This document shows positions 10,861-25,800 of a stretch of DNA of 64,000 bases, piece by piece. Both the position numbers and the translations under genes were made by a program. The first letter of the stretch is position 1. The number at the start of each line of letters is the position of its first letter. Source of the stretch: Manduca sexta (taxonomy: Eukaryota; Arthropoda; Insecta; Lepidoptera; Sphingidae); NCBI RefSeq assembly GCF_014839805.1, contig NC_051126.1, forward strand, positions 5,712,609-5,776,608, given 5' to 3'. The notes under the pieces were generated by a model. The model did not search any database. It had not been told where the DNA came from and worked only from the letters and a program-made list of their open reading frames with translations.

Positions 10861-13800
10861 TTACGCCACCGACGGCCTTCCATCCAACATTTTGTCGCTC
10901 TCCTCCGCGCTGCTCAAGCTGAAGCAAATATACATATAAAGTTAAAGGCGAATGTTTCTCACTTAATTAATGTTTTAGAAACCATTGTATTCTATATTTA
11001 ACACACGTAAAACCGCTAGGCGACAGTCAGTCGTGCATCAAAAACCTAATTTACTACTTAATTCTGACAATTATATTTCATGGCATTTTACTTCATAATA
11101 TAAAAACAACATAAACGGCGGACATTTAAACAAATTATATATTTTTATTTTTACGTTAAGCGAAGTGCGATTCTGCCGACAGTGAAAAATGACCGCGACG
11201 AAACGTGGGCGAGCGAACTAGTTAAGATTACTTTCCGAGCCCACTTTTATTCGAAGCCCACCTAATGCCCTTTATCACGTCCTTCGCAAAAGGTCAACGA
11301 TAAAACCGCTTCAGTGGTCTTTAATGGAACTTATTCAATAATAATGGCAAAGTCTTCATGGTTATGCTCGAAGGAATACAAACAGTCACGTGGATCGCGG
11401 AACTAATGTAATGGGAACCTTAACACGGCAGGGTAGTAAAGCAAACAAGACGTAACAAAGGCACCAGTGTTGCACCTGCGCCGCTGTCACAATACACTCG
11501 TGATGTGCTATTACGATATAAGTAAACATGTTAACAACTGCTTCATTGGAGCGACGCTTTGAATAACAATTTGCTATAGATACATCATACAGTTCACTAT
11601 GCACCACACGAGGATGGTATGTACTTAGCATAGTGACTTACTATAACTACCCTTTAGTAATTATAGATTTGCGATAACTACAGTTCCATGTAAAAAAAAT
11701 GAATAAGTCGTTGGTCCAGCTTCTGATGAATAGAAGCGTTACTTCTACGAGTTGTATAACATCATATCTTCAATATACGAATGGCTACCTTGATACGATA
11801 CTTTCATTATGACTTTAAAAATTTCATTACGGATTTTAATTAATTATATTTCACTCATCACTTTCCTCCTTTCATCGAGTCATTTATCCTACTCTTCTTG
11901 TCATTTATTTATTCTTGAAACTTATTTGCGCATTGACGTTTATATGGTTACTAACAAATTATCGTGTAGCGTGCATAAATACTATCGTCACACGTTTAAC
12001 GTATACTGGTATGTGTTAATTTGTTACAGTTTATGAACGTGAAATACTCCTATAAAGTCGACACAGTCTAACATTTGTTGACCTTATATTCGGACTACAC
12101 AGCAGTGCTCCAAGTCCAATAGCCCCTTGCAGTACCGAGACAGCGAAATAATATTATGAAATAATTAGATAGATGTGCTTTGCGTTAACCACGAAAAGAT
12201 AATTAAATACTTATTTAATTATCCTGAATACGTATGAACATAGGCAGAATAAAAAATAATAACTAGCACACGAAGTATGTAGTAATTTTAGTTAACTATG
12301 TAGATATATTTTTAATATTGAACAGAAATATATATTTGTTTATAAATGGACATAATACAGATGATGAGGATAAACGCCCACGCCTGGCCATAAAAGGTGA
12401 AGTTACATCCAGAACTTTGATTAATAACGTGCTGTGTGATAATATGCATAAATCTGAAATATGACGAACAATGTCTATGTTAACTATAGCGGGCAAATTC
12501 TTACCATTCCTTATTGTCCATGAGGTTGCGCATCTCGTCATCAGGCGCGGGCGGCGCGTCGCGCACGGGCGCGTACTGCGCCGCCACCAGCGGGTCCGTC
12601 GAGGGGTTCAGGGCGGTCAGCGCGGCGGCTCCGCTGGCCGGCGCCTCCTTGCCACCGCCCAGTCTTGACGACCAGGCCCAAACTCCCACGACTGAAATAA
12701 ACCGTGATATTTTAAGTGATGCTTAGAATTAAATTGTAGTTTTTAATCATTTTGTTTCTGTTGCATATCTGATTTAGAATAAGTAATTTGTAACATTATT
12801 TTTGTTTGATAACTTTTAATGGTAGCCTATATATACTTGTCTGAGTATCTTGAAGTGCTATCAAAATTTGACGATGTATCTCAAAGCCTCTTATATAACT
12901 ACATACATTTGACCTTTAACAAAACTCCGAGAAGTTCAACACAATTTATGTAAACAAAGAAAAGCTAAAAAATGAATCATTCTTATTCTTTTTAAAACTC
13001 ACATACACGATATGGTTCGCGTCGAGCGGTGACACGTAGATTACAAGAAAGATGCATCAAAAATTCTTTGTTGCACGTATTCTTTGTTCCAACAAGAAAG
13101 AAATGAAAGAGCAGATGCCGTTACAGTAAACAGTCGTGACATCTTGTGTAGCTTTGTACAATCTTGTCTTCACCTATATTCTTACACTCACCCAGATGGA
13201 TTTACTGGACTAATAATCAGCAGTACTACTTGCTAGATAGATACTATGTTTGTTTCACACCCTTTATTTCATTTTTGGTTTTAGTTGCTTATTAACGGCA
13301 TCATTCGCGTCTGTGCGTCATTTAGTTAATAATTAACATATCCTTTGTTCATAATAGGGACGTCATTCAACACTAGTAGTTCGTAAAATGGAAATTCTTC
13401 ACAATAATATTGTACAGCATTAGCATACTAAATATGAATATCTACTACGCCCATGCACGGTAATGTAATATCCGCTGCCTATCAATGAATGGCTATTGCC
13501 TACAAACACACCCTAAAATGTGGACATGTCGCAAGGCCACATTAATTCAGAAATTCACTACATTCTGTGGGTTTCCATCCCATTAGAAATTTAAATTAGC
13601 CCTACATTCATACTTAAATTAATTTAAATGTATAAACTGAAAATATAAATACCAGAACAGCTCGTTATGGTTGCCCTAAAATATTGTGTTTATTTATATT
13701 ATAAGCATTTACAACTCGTTCCTTTATATACTTCGCAAACATTATTCGGATATTTGCAATGTAATGTTTACCCAGTTTAATAAATTGTTAACAATTGATA

Positions 13801-16800
13801 TGCAATGAATAATTTCATAAAGAAAACTGAAAGCATCGGTAAAATCGATGATTCGCCAACTGAACGAAAATATTTACATTCCCGAGTTGTAAATAGATGA
13901 AAACGATATAAAGGAACTTGAACTTATTTTTAGCTTCATTACAGTTCCTTAACCTTCAGCTTCCATGTAATTAACTGTTAATTTAGCTAAGCGTTGAATG
14001 TCTTACTATACCATTGTTTTTAAAAACATTCGTTTATTCAATATTGCATAACTGTATCTTTTCTTAATTTTCCTGCTACACAATCCACGAAAATGGTAAT
14101 TTTCCATTGAATTCAAATCAAAATAAACTGGACCTTCGATATTAAGATAGCTTTAATTTCAGACTGAAACAATGACTTACTAGCAAAGATGAGTCCAACA
14201 AAGAGCAACACTCCACCTGCGATGAGTGTGCCGAGCCCGTTGTCGCCGCTGTCTGGCGTCGTTGGCGCCGGCGTGTTGGAGTACTGCACGCCGCCCGCGA
14301 TCAGTAGTGCTAAGCCTGGAGATAAAATAATACATCAGTTGAAGTCCTTACAGTATTGTAGCCTCAAATATAGTAACGATTTGACGACGACGACGACATT
14401 TGAAATTACATATATGGATCTGGTAACTACGAGCAGAAATAAACACGGGCTAACTTTGTGGTAAGTACTATGATGTTAGGCACAATCAAATTTATAGCTC
14501 CAAGTTCTATCTTCTTAAAATAAAAAGGTAATATTGTAATTGAAAAGTCAACTATGACGTAAGTTACTATCACGGATCCATTTTTTACGCAAAAGCGCAT
14601 TTCTTCCGTCGTTTGACAAGATAAATGACTTAGTACGGGGTAGCGTAGCGTCCCGTGCCAATTTTACTTTACTATAAAACGAGTTCATTCTGAACAGCGA
14701 GTCAAGATACGGAAAGGATATGATATAAATAGGTAACGCTCGTTATCAGAATACAGATTTAAAACAATAAAATCGTGCAGCTGCCGTCCCCCTGGGGGTT
14801 TTTTGTCCTTCAATTAATGTAAATCTGTTTTATGGAATACGTACAGTTACCTCGTTTGCTTTAATATTAACATTTTGTTAATTATATTTAAATTTATAAC
14901 GTACGGACTGAACGCAATAGCCAACTTACAATATTAAATTGCTCCGACACATTTTATTTAAAAAAAATTAACGATCTCAAAGCCGATAACAAGGAAGTAT
15001 CAACTTCGGCGAGTACAAAAATCGAAACTGGAATGATGGTTTGCTAATTATTCAACGACCTGCTGCCATAACGGCCTCTTTTAACGACTTTGCCTCACGA
15101 ATGTCAAATGAATAACCATTTTGAAAACTTTGTAGCTAAAGACATTATTAAAGTGAACACAATATTATAAGATACATATTACAATTTAAAATGACATCAA
15201 TTGCATCGCATACGTTCCGTTAAAGCAATCAATCAGCGATAGATGTTTTAGGGTCAAGATCGAGACAAATAAAGGTTCGTATTGGTTTTTATTATAGACA
15301 ATATAACATACTGCGAGCCTTCATTGCCTCTAATTTACTTTACATACATGACTAATTAGCTGTTATGTGTGTTTATTTATTTACCAATTATGTTTTTTAA
15401 GCCTTTTGCTTAATTAAATGTATTATCACGTGTACCTACACGTTTAACATAATCGGTGTTTTGTCAATTTCTTTCTTAAACTAAATTATTTAAGAGTAAA
15501 TAAAGAAGGCAAAACACTCAACAAGATTCCTGCGTATATATAGATAGTTATTAACTTGTTATATTGGCTACACTCAATTACTGTTTCCTATAATAACATA
15601 AATCATTTTGTACTTCCGATCTGCGCTGCATGCATGATTCAGAGTATTTGTCATGCAACTAATATAAAAGGTAATATGCTAATGTAACCTACAGTATTAG
15701 TTCAGCATAAGTCTTAATGATAAGACATATAAATATGGCATGAGTAATACATGAACGTCATCAGTAATAAACCTGTTTCGTTATTGCTTTTAAAATAGCT
15801 AAAACTGGTCCGATGACCCGCTCAGATTGTTTAAAAACCAAATTTGTGAATATAGTACATTAGCATCATCATTATGTGTTTGTTCTTATTTTTCGAACAG
15901 GTGCTACCTTATGGCCTACATAACAACGGTAAATAGTAATAGATCGTAATATTTACTTGATTTATGTACATCTGCTTTAAATTATTTTAATTAATAAAAA
16001 ATAAAATTATTTTGACATAGTTAAAAATTACGCTTCGTAGAATGCAAGGTAAAAAGTCAAAGAAATCTTAATAGTCTTCTATTATTGTAATGGTATTTTA
16101 ATTCGCCACTAAAGATTACTAGTAGATACATGATTAATTTATTTATAAGTGCTACTTTTATATAATAAAATGGTAACGAGACCAAAACCTTAGTTGAACT
16201 CGATACATAGGCTCACGTTTTTCTCATAGACATCTATAATATCTCGAAATATTATCAAGAAACCAGCAACCGTTGGTAGACTAGTTAGTTCACAAGCATC
16301 AAACTATGTGGTAAATAAGGGTTTTATCATTTTAAAGTTAGCATTAGACTAATTAACCAAAACACATGTTACTATTGAGATAATCACAGTCAATTATATA
16401 ACAGCAAAACATATGGAGCGTGTAATGGCCGCGGTCCATAACGAACCGATTCACCTTGACACCTCTGCGCAGGCGCAGACGCAGAGGCTTTGATAAATTA
16501 ACGTCAAAGTTACAAAGGATACCACGAAACTAGGAACTGCTAAAAATCTACATATTTGCTGTTATAAATTCATCAAACTTCGATTTTAAATTTAAAGCAA
16601 TTCATCGAAAAGTATGAAAAACTTCAGGGGCGACGAAGTAAGCAGCCTAGAATCGATCTCATTAGAGACCTTAAAAACTCGAGGTAAGAAATTCGGCCTC
16701 GATTCATTATTAGTAACCGGCAGGATTCCAAGAAGTTAATTAACGTATTTACTAAAAGCTAATGAAATGTACGACAGAGTTTATACTTCGAGGAGCGATT

Positions 16801-19800
16801 GTGTGGGTGTTATTTATGAACTAAAACTTTCATTATCTTTAGGACTCAGTACCTGTTTATTTCAACTACCTAGGGACAGCAGCAGTTTATCATTGCAAGT
16901 TTATATAACAACTCGTACCCAAATAAACCCGTGTAACATTATTAACAAAAGCAAATTAGTTTGCTTATGAGTAGAAAAAAACCTCTCTCGTCTCGATCTA
17001 TTACGTAATAATGTATCCGTAGTGTTCATACAATATTAAGTTACATTAGTATGATTTTTTAACACTATTATTGACACAACAGTTTACGAATATGAAATGT
17101 TTATGAATATGAAACTTAAAATAAATCGCGTATATCACATAATATCAGTCGTTCGCCTATCGTTTATGATATCCGTAAGTATGAATGTCGACAATGAGTG
17201 AAAACAGGAAATATTTTTTTCCGGTATAATGAAAAAAAATGGGTCATTCAGCATATTGTGTCAATTGAATCGAGGGTCAACCACAAACATTAAATGGGTT
17301 CAGTGGCATATGACATGATTGGAGCATTTAAAACACTCACAGGAAGTGATAAAACAAATGTATAAAAATAAAACACCTATCACTAAGTGATAATATGCAC
17401 ATTGATCCACTGTTTTCCGCGATGTTATCTCGTTTTAACATGAGGATTGAGGACAGCTTTGAGTGTTTTCACCCACCGCAAAAGATTAGGAATAGTTTTT
17501 ACAACCTGCCGCCCGTCTCATAAACATTATCAACTCCTTCCTGGAGATTCAGTGCCGAGAAGAATATGATCGAAAAATTTACACAGAATTTTCTTGCTGT
17601 ACCTGAAAATCGGCACAGATATTTAATTCAGAAACTGGATATAATATACTACGGTGCAATGTGGGAACTCCAATATGGACATATTAATATAATTTTCATC
17701 ACGATCAAAAAGGGTGGGAACATTACATTATAATAAAAAAACAAAGAATGTTAACTTGTCTAACACAAGGTTAAAATAATCAAATGGGTGTACTTATACT
17801 TCCTGTGTTTAGCGTAATATCACTTAATAACAGATTACCGATTTTACAACGGTTGTTATGCAATAAACACTTAACACTGATACTTATACACCTATTATTT
17901 TTACTTTTTGTTTCCATAAAAATTATAACAAAAAAATATTGCATCTTGTGAGTCATAACTGAGATTAACATGAACAGTAATCGTGATCCCTGCAGTCTGC
18001 CGTCGCTTGAGGAAATGTTGCACGACATTTTAATAAAAACGTAAAATATGAAATCTCTCTTATAACTTAGATGTAATCAAACATATTTGCGCTCTTTTTT
18101 CATATCTTTTCTTTTTAATAACTATATTATTCGAACTTCGTTTAGATTGTAACAGTAGTTACTCGAGACTTGCGAAAAGATATCTATTTATAAAGGCATT
18201 ATATCAAACAAAGGAAAACTGGCCATTGCCTTCCGAAATGACATTTTAAAAGCTTCCTACAACACGGAAAAGGAAATGTATTCATACTATTATAATAATT
18301 GAGTCGGCAAAAAAAGGCATTACAGTAATAATGAAAATATGGTCTCACATATTTACTATAGGGAAAGACATATAATTTCCATTTTATTAAAAGAGACAAC
18401 TAAGGAAATATGGATCAACTTTTTAATAAAAACCGACTACAAAAGCAACTACACACCAAAAATAATGTATCTTTGCCATACATAAGTGCATTCTAAATTT
18501 AACATTCTTCTCGCGTATTTACTTAAGTTAGCTTTACATACATACGGGTCAAATATAGAACCACCTTCTTTGAAGTCGGTTAAAATAGGCGATAAATTAA
18601 AAAATGAGTACACGGCTCATAGGAGAAAATACAAGGTTAACGCAATATGACCTGAGAAAACGATAAGGTTGCTTTCGCGATATCAATAACACCACCTTGT
18701 AAAACATTTAAAATTAAACATGATTTTATTATAATTTTAATATATTTAACATCACGTGTTGTCTAATTCGAGCATTACACAAGATTTATAAATAGAACTA
18801 ACATTCAGAAAATCGTTCAAATGAAGCGTCCGTGTTTGCGTCAACCTTTTACCGATGAACAAAACGACAAAGTGCAAAGTAAAGGTGTTTGGAGTTTTGA
18901 GTCATTAAAAACATCTGCGAACATAATCTGAAATATACATACAATATTTGAATACTTTAAGAAATTGTATGTTATGTTTTTTGTAATGTTTTTGTTTGTT
19001 TTGCTACATAGAGACGGAGGTATAAAACTTTGAAACTTTAAATCTGATCTCATTACTTAGTCATGTTAGTAAATTATACACAAAGAGGTTATTGACATGG
19101 CCAATTGAAGGGTGTTTGTTAATGTATATTATATCAAGAAATTTACTTAACTAACAAAGAATTAAATACACATTGAAATAGAATACTAAATATGTTAAGG
19201 ATAAAAATAACCTCGCCTTTATTCTCGCAAGGGTAAGCAAAGTCGCGCTTAGTGGAAATACAATAGAGCGTCGATTATACGAACATTAACAGCTAGTTCT
19301 AACTTTTCATGCTTACATACTGCCTAGCAATGTTTTAAGCTCAAAATTAAAGCGACAAGTGTCAAATATTATCTATCCGTAATTTACTTACTTAACTTTA
19401 TAGGTAATAGGTATACTTGCACGTAAAATATTGACTAAACATGTTCTGTTCCTTAAGCTGTCTGTACTTTATTTCCTACTTACTACTCTGATAAACGAGA
19501 TTCATATTATAAAGTATGTTTTTTTATTGGTACATACATTAAAGTATACAATTTGATTACCCGAATAAACCGGTTTTCTGAACACCCATGTGCACGTCAT
19601 GTTCCGACGCACTACCGTATATTCAGACGCATGTTCATCTCAAGTAAAGGACTGCAAACCTATTAACATGTCGCAAACATACTACAAACCGGAGAAATTC
19701 GCGTTTTCGTGAAACATCCTTTTGTTTGTACAATCGAACGATTGAATATGAATTATACCATACATATATTAACAACAAATGGAAAGCGATGAATAAAGAT

Positions 19801-22800
19801 TTTACGGATTATATTATATTAACAAATAAAATAGTATAGTCATAATATTATGCACTTTTCTTCTTCCCCCATATTACACACCAATGTATAGGTAAAAATC
19901 CTCAGTAAAACAGTAAACATAATGACGCTTTTGGAGCGTGTAACTGTTTTCATTGTATTGTAAAACGAATAATAAATACCCAGTTAGAGATTTCTGGATA
20001 CGTGGGCGGACATCCTACGTATTGTTAGAACGGATGAAAACAGTTAGTGGCTTGTGTTTTAAATATAAAGGGAAAGGTAACTCCATATTCGGTTAATGTA
20101 AATTTTGTCACGTTCATAGTTCATTAACAAACTTTACTGAGCGGTAATCGAATAAATGATACGTCAAAATCGACTGTTAACACAGAAAGATACCTGAAGT
20201 AAGGAAAAAATCAAAGATGTAGATTAAGAAATAACAAGGAAACTAAATAAAGTCAACCTTATGTATAAAACCAGAGTTAAAACATATATCCAAATCATTA
20301 ATATACGTCAGAGACCCACTCTCAAACTACAATTATATAACGAATACAAGATATTATCAGTCTACTGCATAAAAATGAAATTCCACTTCATATAAGTATC
20401 TGATCAAGTAAAAATACTCGCGAAGTCCATCTGACAACGCCTCTAGGGCGTTCACTTACAAAGGTAGAGAAAATTATTATTTCCTTGGCAGACAACAATC
20501 TTACGAGTTTTGCCTTTTAGGTACATGCGGTAATAATGAAGTGTGCAACTATCAAGAAGTCTGGGTAATTTAAAATCAAGTTCATGAGCCGCATCGGGCC
20601 CGGCCCGGCCGGTTTGACTCGCTGCGGCGCGAGCGCAAGGCAGCGGCGGCGTCTGGAGTATTACGAAAATGGGCCATTGCAACGGTAGCCAGGTAGCAGT
20701 GGGCTAAGGCAGTGGGTAGCACACAACATTAGCGATTCGTTAGACCAAAGCCGCTTTCACTCGCAATGGAGCAAATGGAACAATAAACACCCACACGTAA
20801 ATGTATAGCCATTAACTACTTATTACACTTTCAAACCTTTGCATTGGATGAAACAAAATGAATCACTACCAATGTTTCACTGTATTTCATCACAAAAATT
20901 TCGTGCTACGACTTGTTGGGATTACATTTACAAACATAAAGCACTGTACTAAACAAAGGGATTTTAAATTCTCATTCCTAAGATAAATCTTTGCAGAAAA
21001 GTCATCAGTCAGTATCATATCAGAAATGCTGAAATAGGAATTTGGTCACATGTTATTTATAAACATTATTCATATTTTTCTAGTAATTACTAGAGATTTA
21101 CACAAATATGTCGTAATAACCACAACTTTTATTGCAGTTCGTCAATGCCAAGATATTATTACATTGTCGGGAACTTTAGACTCGTTCTCGGTTACCGAAG
21201 AAAGTTTTATGTAAGATCTCTCGGAACTGGTTTGTAATAATTCATTTTAGTTACATAAGCAAGTCAAAGAATGGCCCTCGATTGTATATTTTATTTGAAT
21301 TTATCAGTCACGTCATGAAAGACTAAGTGGAAGTGGATACGGAAACGAAACACACGTCTAAGTGAGGTTCGGCCGAGTTTGTCGACCTTCGCTTGCCAGT
21401 TCCATTAACTATCTGTAGCTATACGCCTCTCTCAGAATTGTAAACTTTAAGTAAATAAATGGCACTAAACGAACTTTTATAGTGCATTGGCTAACTAAAA
21501 GTAAATAAATAAAATATATCACTGTACTACTAACATTGTATACTTAATTTTATTTACTATTCTGAAAATTGCAATTTACAGAACTACCTAAATTATTTCA
21601 TTTAATTTATTGTTACAACTCCATATCGCTTTAAACATTATTAATACGCAGTACACTTATACAGTTAATTAGGTAAAGTGAACTGAATTCTGGTTATAGG
21701 TAATTTATAAATACATATTTAATAGGGGACCGGACAGGTATTACCAAAACATCTGAAATTCAGTTTAAAGTAAAGTTTGTAATATTAAAAATATTATCTC
21801 ATATTTGTTTTTGTAAAAGAGTTGTGATTTGTATTTTTTAAAACAATAAATAAAATACAATAATTATAATATTTTTAGTCTATTCTTTACGGCAAATGAA
21901 ACACCAATCACGGCGCATGACGTCACACGTGGGTAAAATGTAAACAAACAGACGTCATCTGGATGTCATACCGCGTTGTGTTATTTTAATGCTTTAAATG
22001 TGTTTTTTGTCACAGAACTGCTCTAATAATTAATATTAATTTATACGGGACGTTGTTACTATCTTCCAGCTTAACGTTTACAGATTGTTTAATCGTTAAT
22101 CATAATGGACCGCAAAAAATATCGTTGGTGCGTCGTACCTGAATGTAATAATACTTCTATATCTTTACCAAACAAATTATTTATAGATGTACCACGAAAA
22201 AACAGATATACGAGTAAAGTGGTTGCAGTTAGCAAGACGAACCTACGACGGAATGTCTGCAGACTCACCGATTTAGTTCTGTGAGGATCACTTTGATGTA
22301 AGTAAATAAAAATAGTGTTTCGGTTTAAAATAAATCGATGAATATTTCAATTAATTAAATCATTTGTACACCCAGGAGGTTATGGTTATGAGATGTATTT
22401 ATTTATGTTTTAGCTGCCACATGATATGGAATAGAATATTTATTTATATAGAATTCTGGTTGTTACACAGTAACCTGAGATTGCCTGAGATTAACACGGT
22501 CTATGCAGTGTTGCCAGATCATAATTTCTCTTTACCCCAGGATTATTTGGAATTTAAAATTTTACCCTTAAACCAATCATAAATAATTCGGTACTTTTTT
22601 TTCTATATCCTTATCTATGCAGACGCCACTTCTTTCTTCACTTCCACTTCAATAATTATTAATTTAATTATCTCATTTTATTAGGAACAACTAGCTGTAC
22701 ACGAAAATTGTATTGAATAAAAAATTATAATTGTTTCATGGCCTACAATTTTTGTAGGAAAATATCTTTGTCTAAGCTCAATATTTATTACAATAACGTG

Positions 22801-25800
22801 AAACAATAGCTTTAATACTTTAACTCGTAGAATTACCCCAAAATTACCATAAAAAATACCCTGCTGATTCAGTTTTACCCTAAATCTAGGGTAAATAACC
22901 CTAATCTGGCATTATTGAATCACTGTTCAAATGACAAGACTTGTCAAGTTGCTTTATCCACGTATGACGTCACACGAGACGAAATGACATAATGTAGCGT
23001 TTGCGCGGGAATTATAGCTATTTAACATTTAGGCATGGTTTTATGTCCTTTTTAAGCTTTATTTGTGCAAAATACTATTTTTCTTGGCTATTTATATCCA
23101 CAATGATCAATTTAAAACACCTTCTGAAAATTTGTCCGGTCCCCTATTAAATGACTTGTTTTTATGGTTTGAGTAGCAGTGGCGAGAGGTGAAATTTTCC
23201 AAAACGGAACCGGACTCAACCTATAGGTACTAATATATGAATGCGGTCTGCAAATTGTTCTAATGATAATCAAATTCTACATAAAGGAAAGCCGGCAGGA
23301 ATCGGGTTGTATGGACTCTTCGCCACTGTTGAGTAGTATGATTAATAATTATGCATTCCTCAAGATAATGTTTCAGAGAATTTCAGAGAAAGCATAAACC
23401 AAAGTACGGGGAAACCTAGATAAAAGTTTAAGGTGTCTTATTTATATTCAATCCGTATTATATTGATTTTTATTTAAATCCAAAAAAGAAATATTCTGAC
23501 CCTGCGACCTCTGAAAACATATTTCACGTATATGACTTGAGCAAAATAAGAAAGCATTGTGTCGACGGCCGGTCTACCGTTGCGGTTGTCTATGTACCGT
23601 GGTCGGATCACGCAGCACGCTCTGCACGCAGTCGCCAGATGAGTCACCGGCCACAGGCGCCGCCCGCTCGCACCGGACACCCGATACCTTATACGAATTA
23701 CTGTTCATTGTACCACGATACGCGCAATTTACTCGCCTTATCTTCGCTACCATGCGCCATCTGAATATTAAACCCCTTTGAATAGTAATTTACTACGCCA
23801 TATATCCAGATGAATGCTCATTTTATTCCAGCCACGCTGTACGAGTACGTAGTATCACTCATTCAATACTAGGCGATAGATCTTTCGTATACGCGAACTC
23901 ATCGACGTACAAACCATCACAAAGACCATGGTTTCCTTCCGCCGCCAAGCATCTGGGATCAATGCAAAAGTTCTAGCGTTCCGGTATGAAGGACATCGTA
24001 ATTTAGGGTTATTATTTAGATAGAGCCAATTTAATTACTGGTCATAGACATAACTAGAAATGTCGTAGGTTGGACAGCTCTGTGGACTGCAGAGCTTTCA
24101 GAGGTCTTTATGAGCATTCGTAGTTTACCGAGGCGAGCGAATCACTCGCTTCATTATCAATTGCATAAAGATATTCTGTACATTTTCATGTTTCAATATG
24201 GTCTTTTTTAAAATGATGTCCTCCTCAGTTATTTTTTAAACTGCATCAGCCTTTGTTCAATACCTGAGACATGTGTCCGTCTGACTGGATGTTAGATATG
24301 CAACTGCAGTTCTGCAGATGACATGAACTATGGGAATAACTTTTCAACAGATTTTTCATTAGACTCATATATTTGCGCCACGTGAAAACCTAATATGAAG
24401 ATTCGTTTGGTTGTTGATATTATTGGATATGAATACACTTTACGCATGCCTACTGTGGTTAAAGTTGTGCTACAAAAACAAGCTGAGGTCAGTCACAATG
24501 AGAGACAGACTTTTCTATTGAGTCTGTTAGTTGGTGCCCTGGTCATCTATTTGTCAAGAATAGGGGACCGGACAGGTATTACCAAAAAATCTGAAATTCA
24601 GTTTAAAGTAAAGTTTGTAATATTAAAAATAGTATCTCATATTTGTTTTTGTAAAAGAGTTGTGATTTGTATTTTTAAATCAATAAATAAAATACAATAA
24701 TTATAGTATTTTTAGTCTATTCTTTACGGCAAATGAAACACCAATCACGGCGCATGACGTCACACGTGGGTAAAATGTAAACAAACAGACGTCATCTGGA
24801 TGTCATACCGCATTGTGTTATTTTCTGAGGTTATTTTAATGCTTTAAATGTGTTTTTTGACACAGAACTACTCTAATAATTAATATTAATTTATACGGGA
24901 CGTTGTTACTATCTTCCAGCTTAACGTTTACAAACTGTTTAATCGTTAATCATAATGGACCACATAAAATATCGTTGGTGCGTCGTACCTGAATGTAATA
25001 ATACTTCTATATCTTTACTAAACAAATTATTTATTGATGTACCACGAAAACACATATACGAATAAAGTGGTTGCAGTTAGCAAGACGAACCTACGACGGA
25101 ATGTCTGCAGACTCACCGATTTAGTTCTGTGAGGATCACTTTGATGTAAGTAATTAAAAAATAGTGTTTCGGTTTAAAATAAACCGATGAATATTTCAAT
25201 TAATTAAATCTTTTGTACACCCAGGGAGGTTATGGTTATGAGATGTATTTATTTATATTTTAGCTGCCACATGATATGGAATAGAATATTTATTTATATA
25301 GAATTCTGGTTGTTACACAGTAACCTGAGATTGCCTGAGATTACCACGGTCTATGCAGTGTTGCCAGATCATAATTTCTCTTTACCCCAGGATTATTTGG
25401 AATTTAAAATTTTACCCTTAAACCAATCATAAATAATTCGGTACTTTTTTTTCTATATCCTTATCTATGCAGACGCCACTTCTTTCTTCACTTCCACTTC
25501 AATAATTATTAATTTAATTATCTCATTTTATTAGGAACAACTAGCTGTACACGAAAATTGTATTGAATAAAAATTATAATTGTTTCATGGCCTACAATTT
25601 TTGTATGAAACATCTTTCTCTAAGCTCCATATTTATTACAATACCGTGAAACAATAGCTTTAATACCTTAACTCGTAGAATTACCCCAAAAATTACCATA
25701 AAAAAATACCCTGCTGATTCTGTTTTACCCTAAATCTAGGGTAAATAACCCTAATCTGGCATTATTGAATCACTGTTCAAATGACAAGACTTGTCAAGTT

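Noticed and set aside
22364..22582. Open frame repeated at 25232-25432
   Set aside because: Present in both because the whole transposon is duplicated; no transposase or other motif in it.
21719..23150. piggyBac assignment from the TTAA duplication
   Set aside because: The THAP domain and the TAGGGGACC ends do not fit piggyBac; Kolobok fits both features better.
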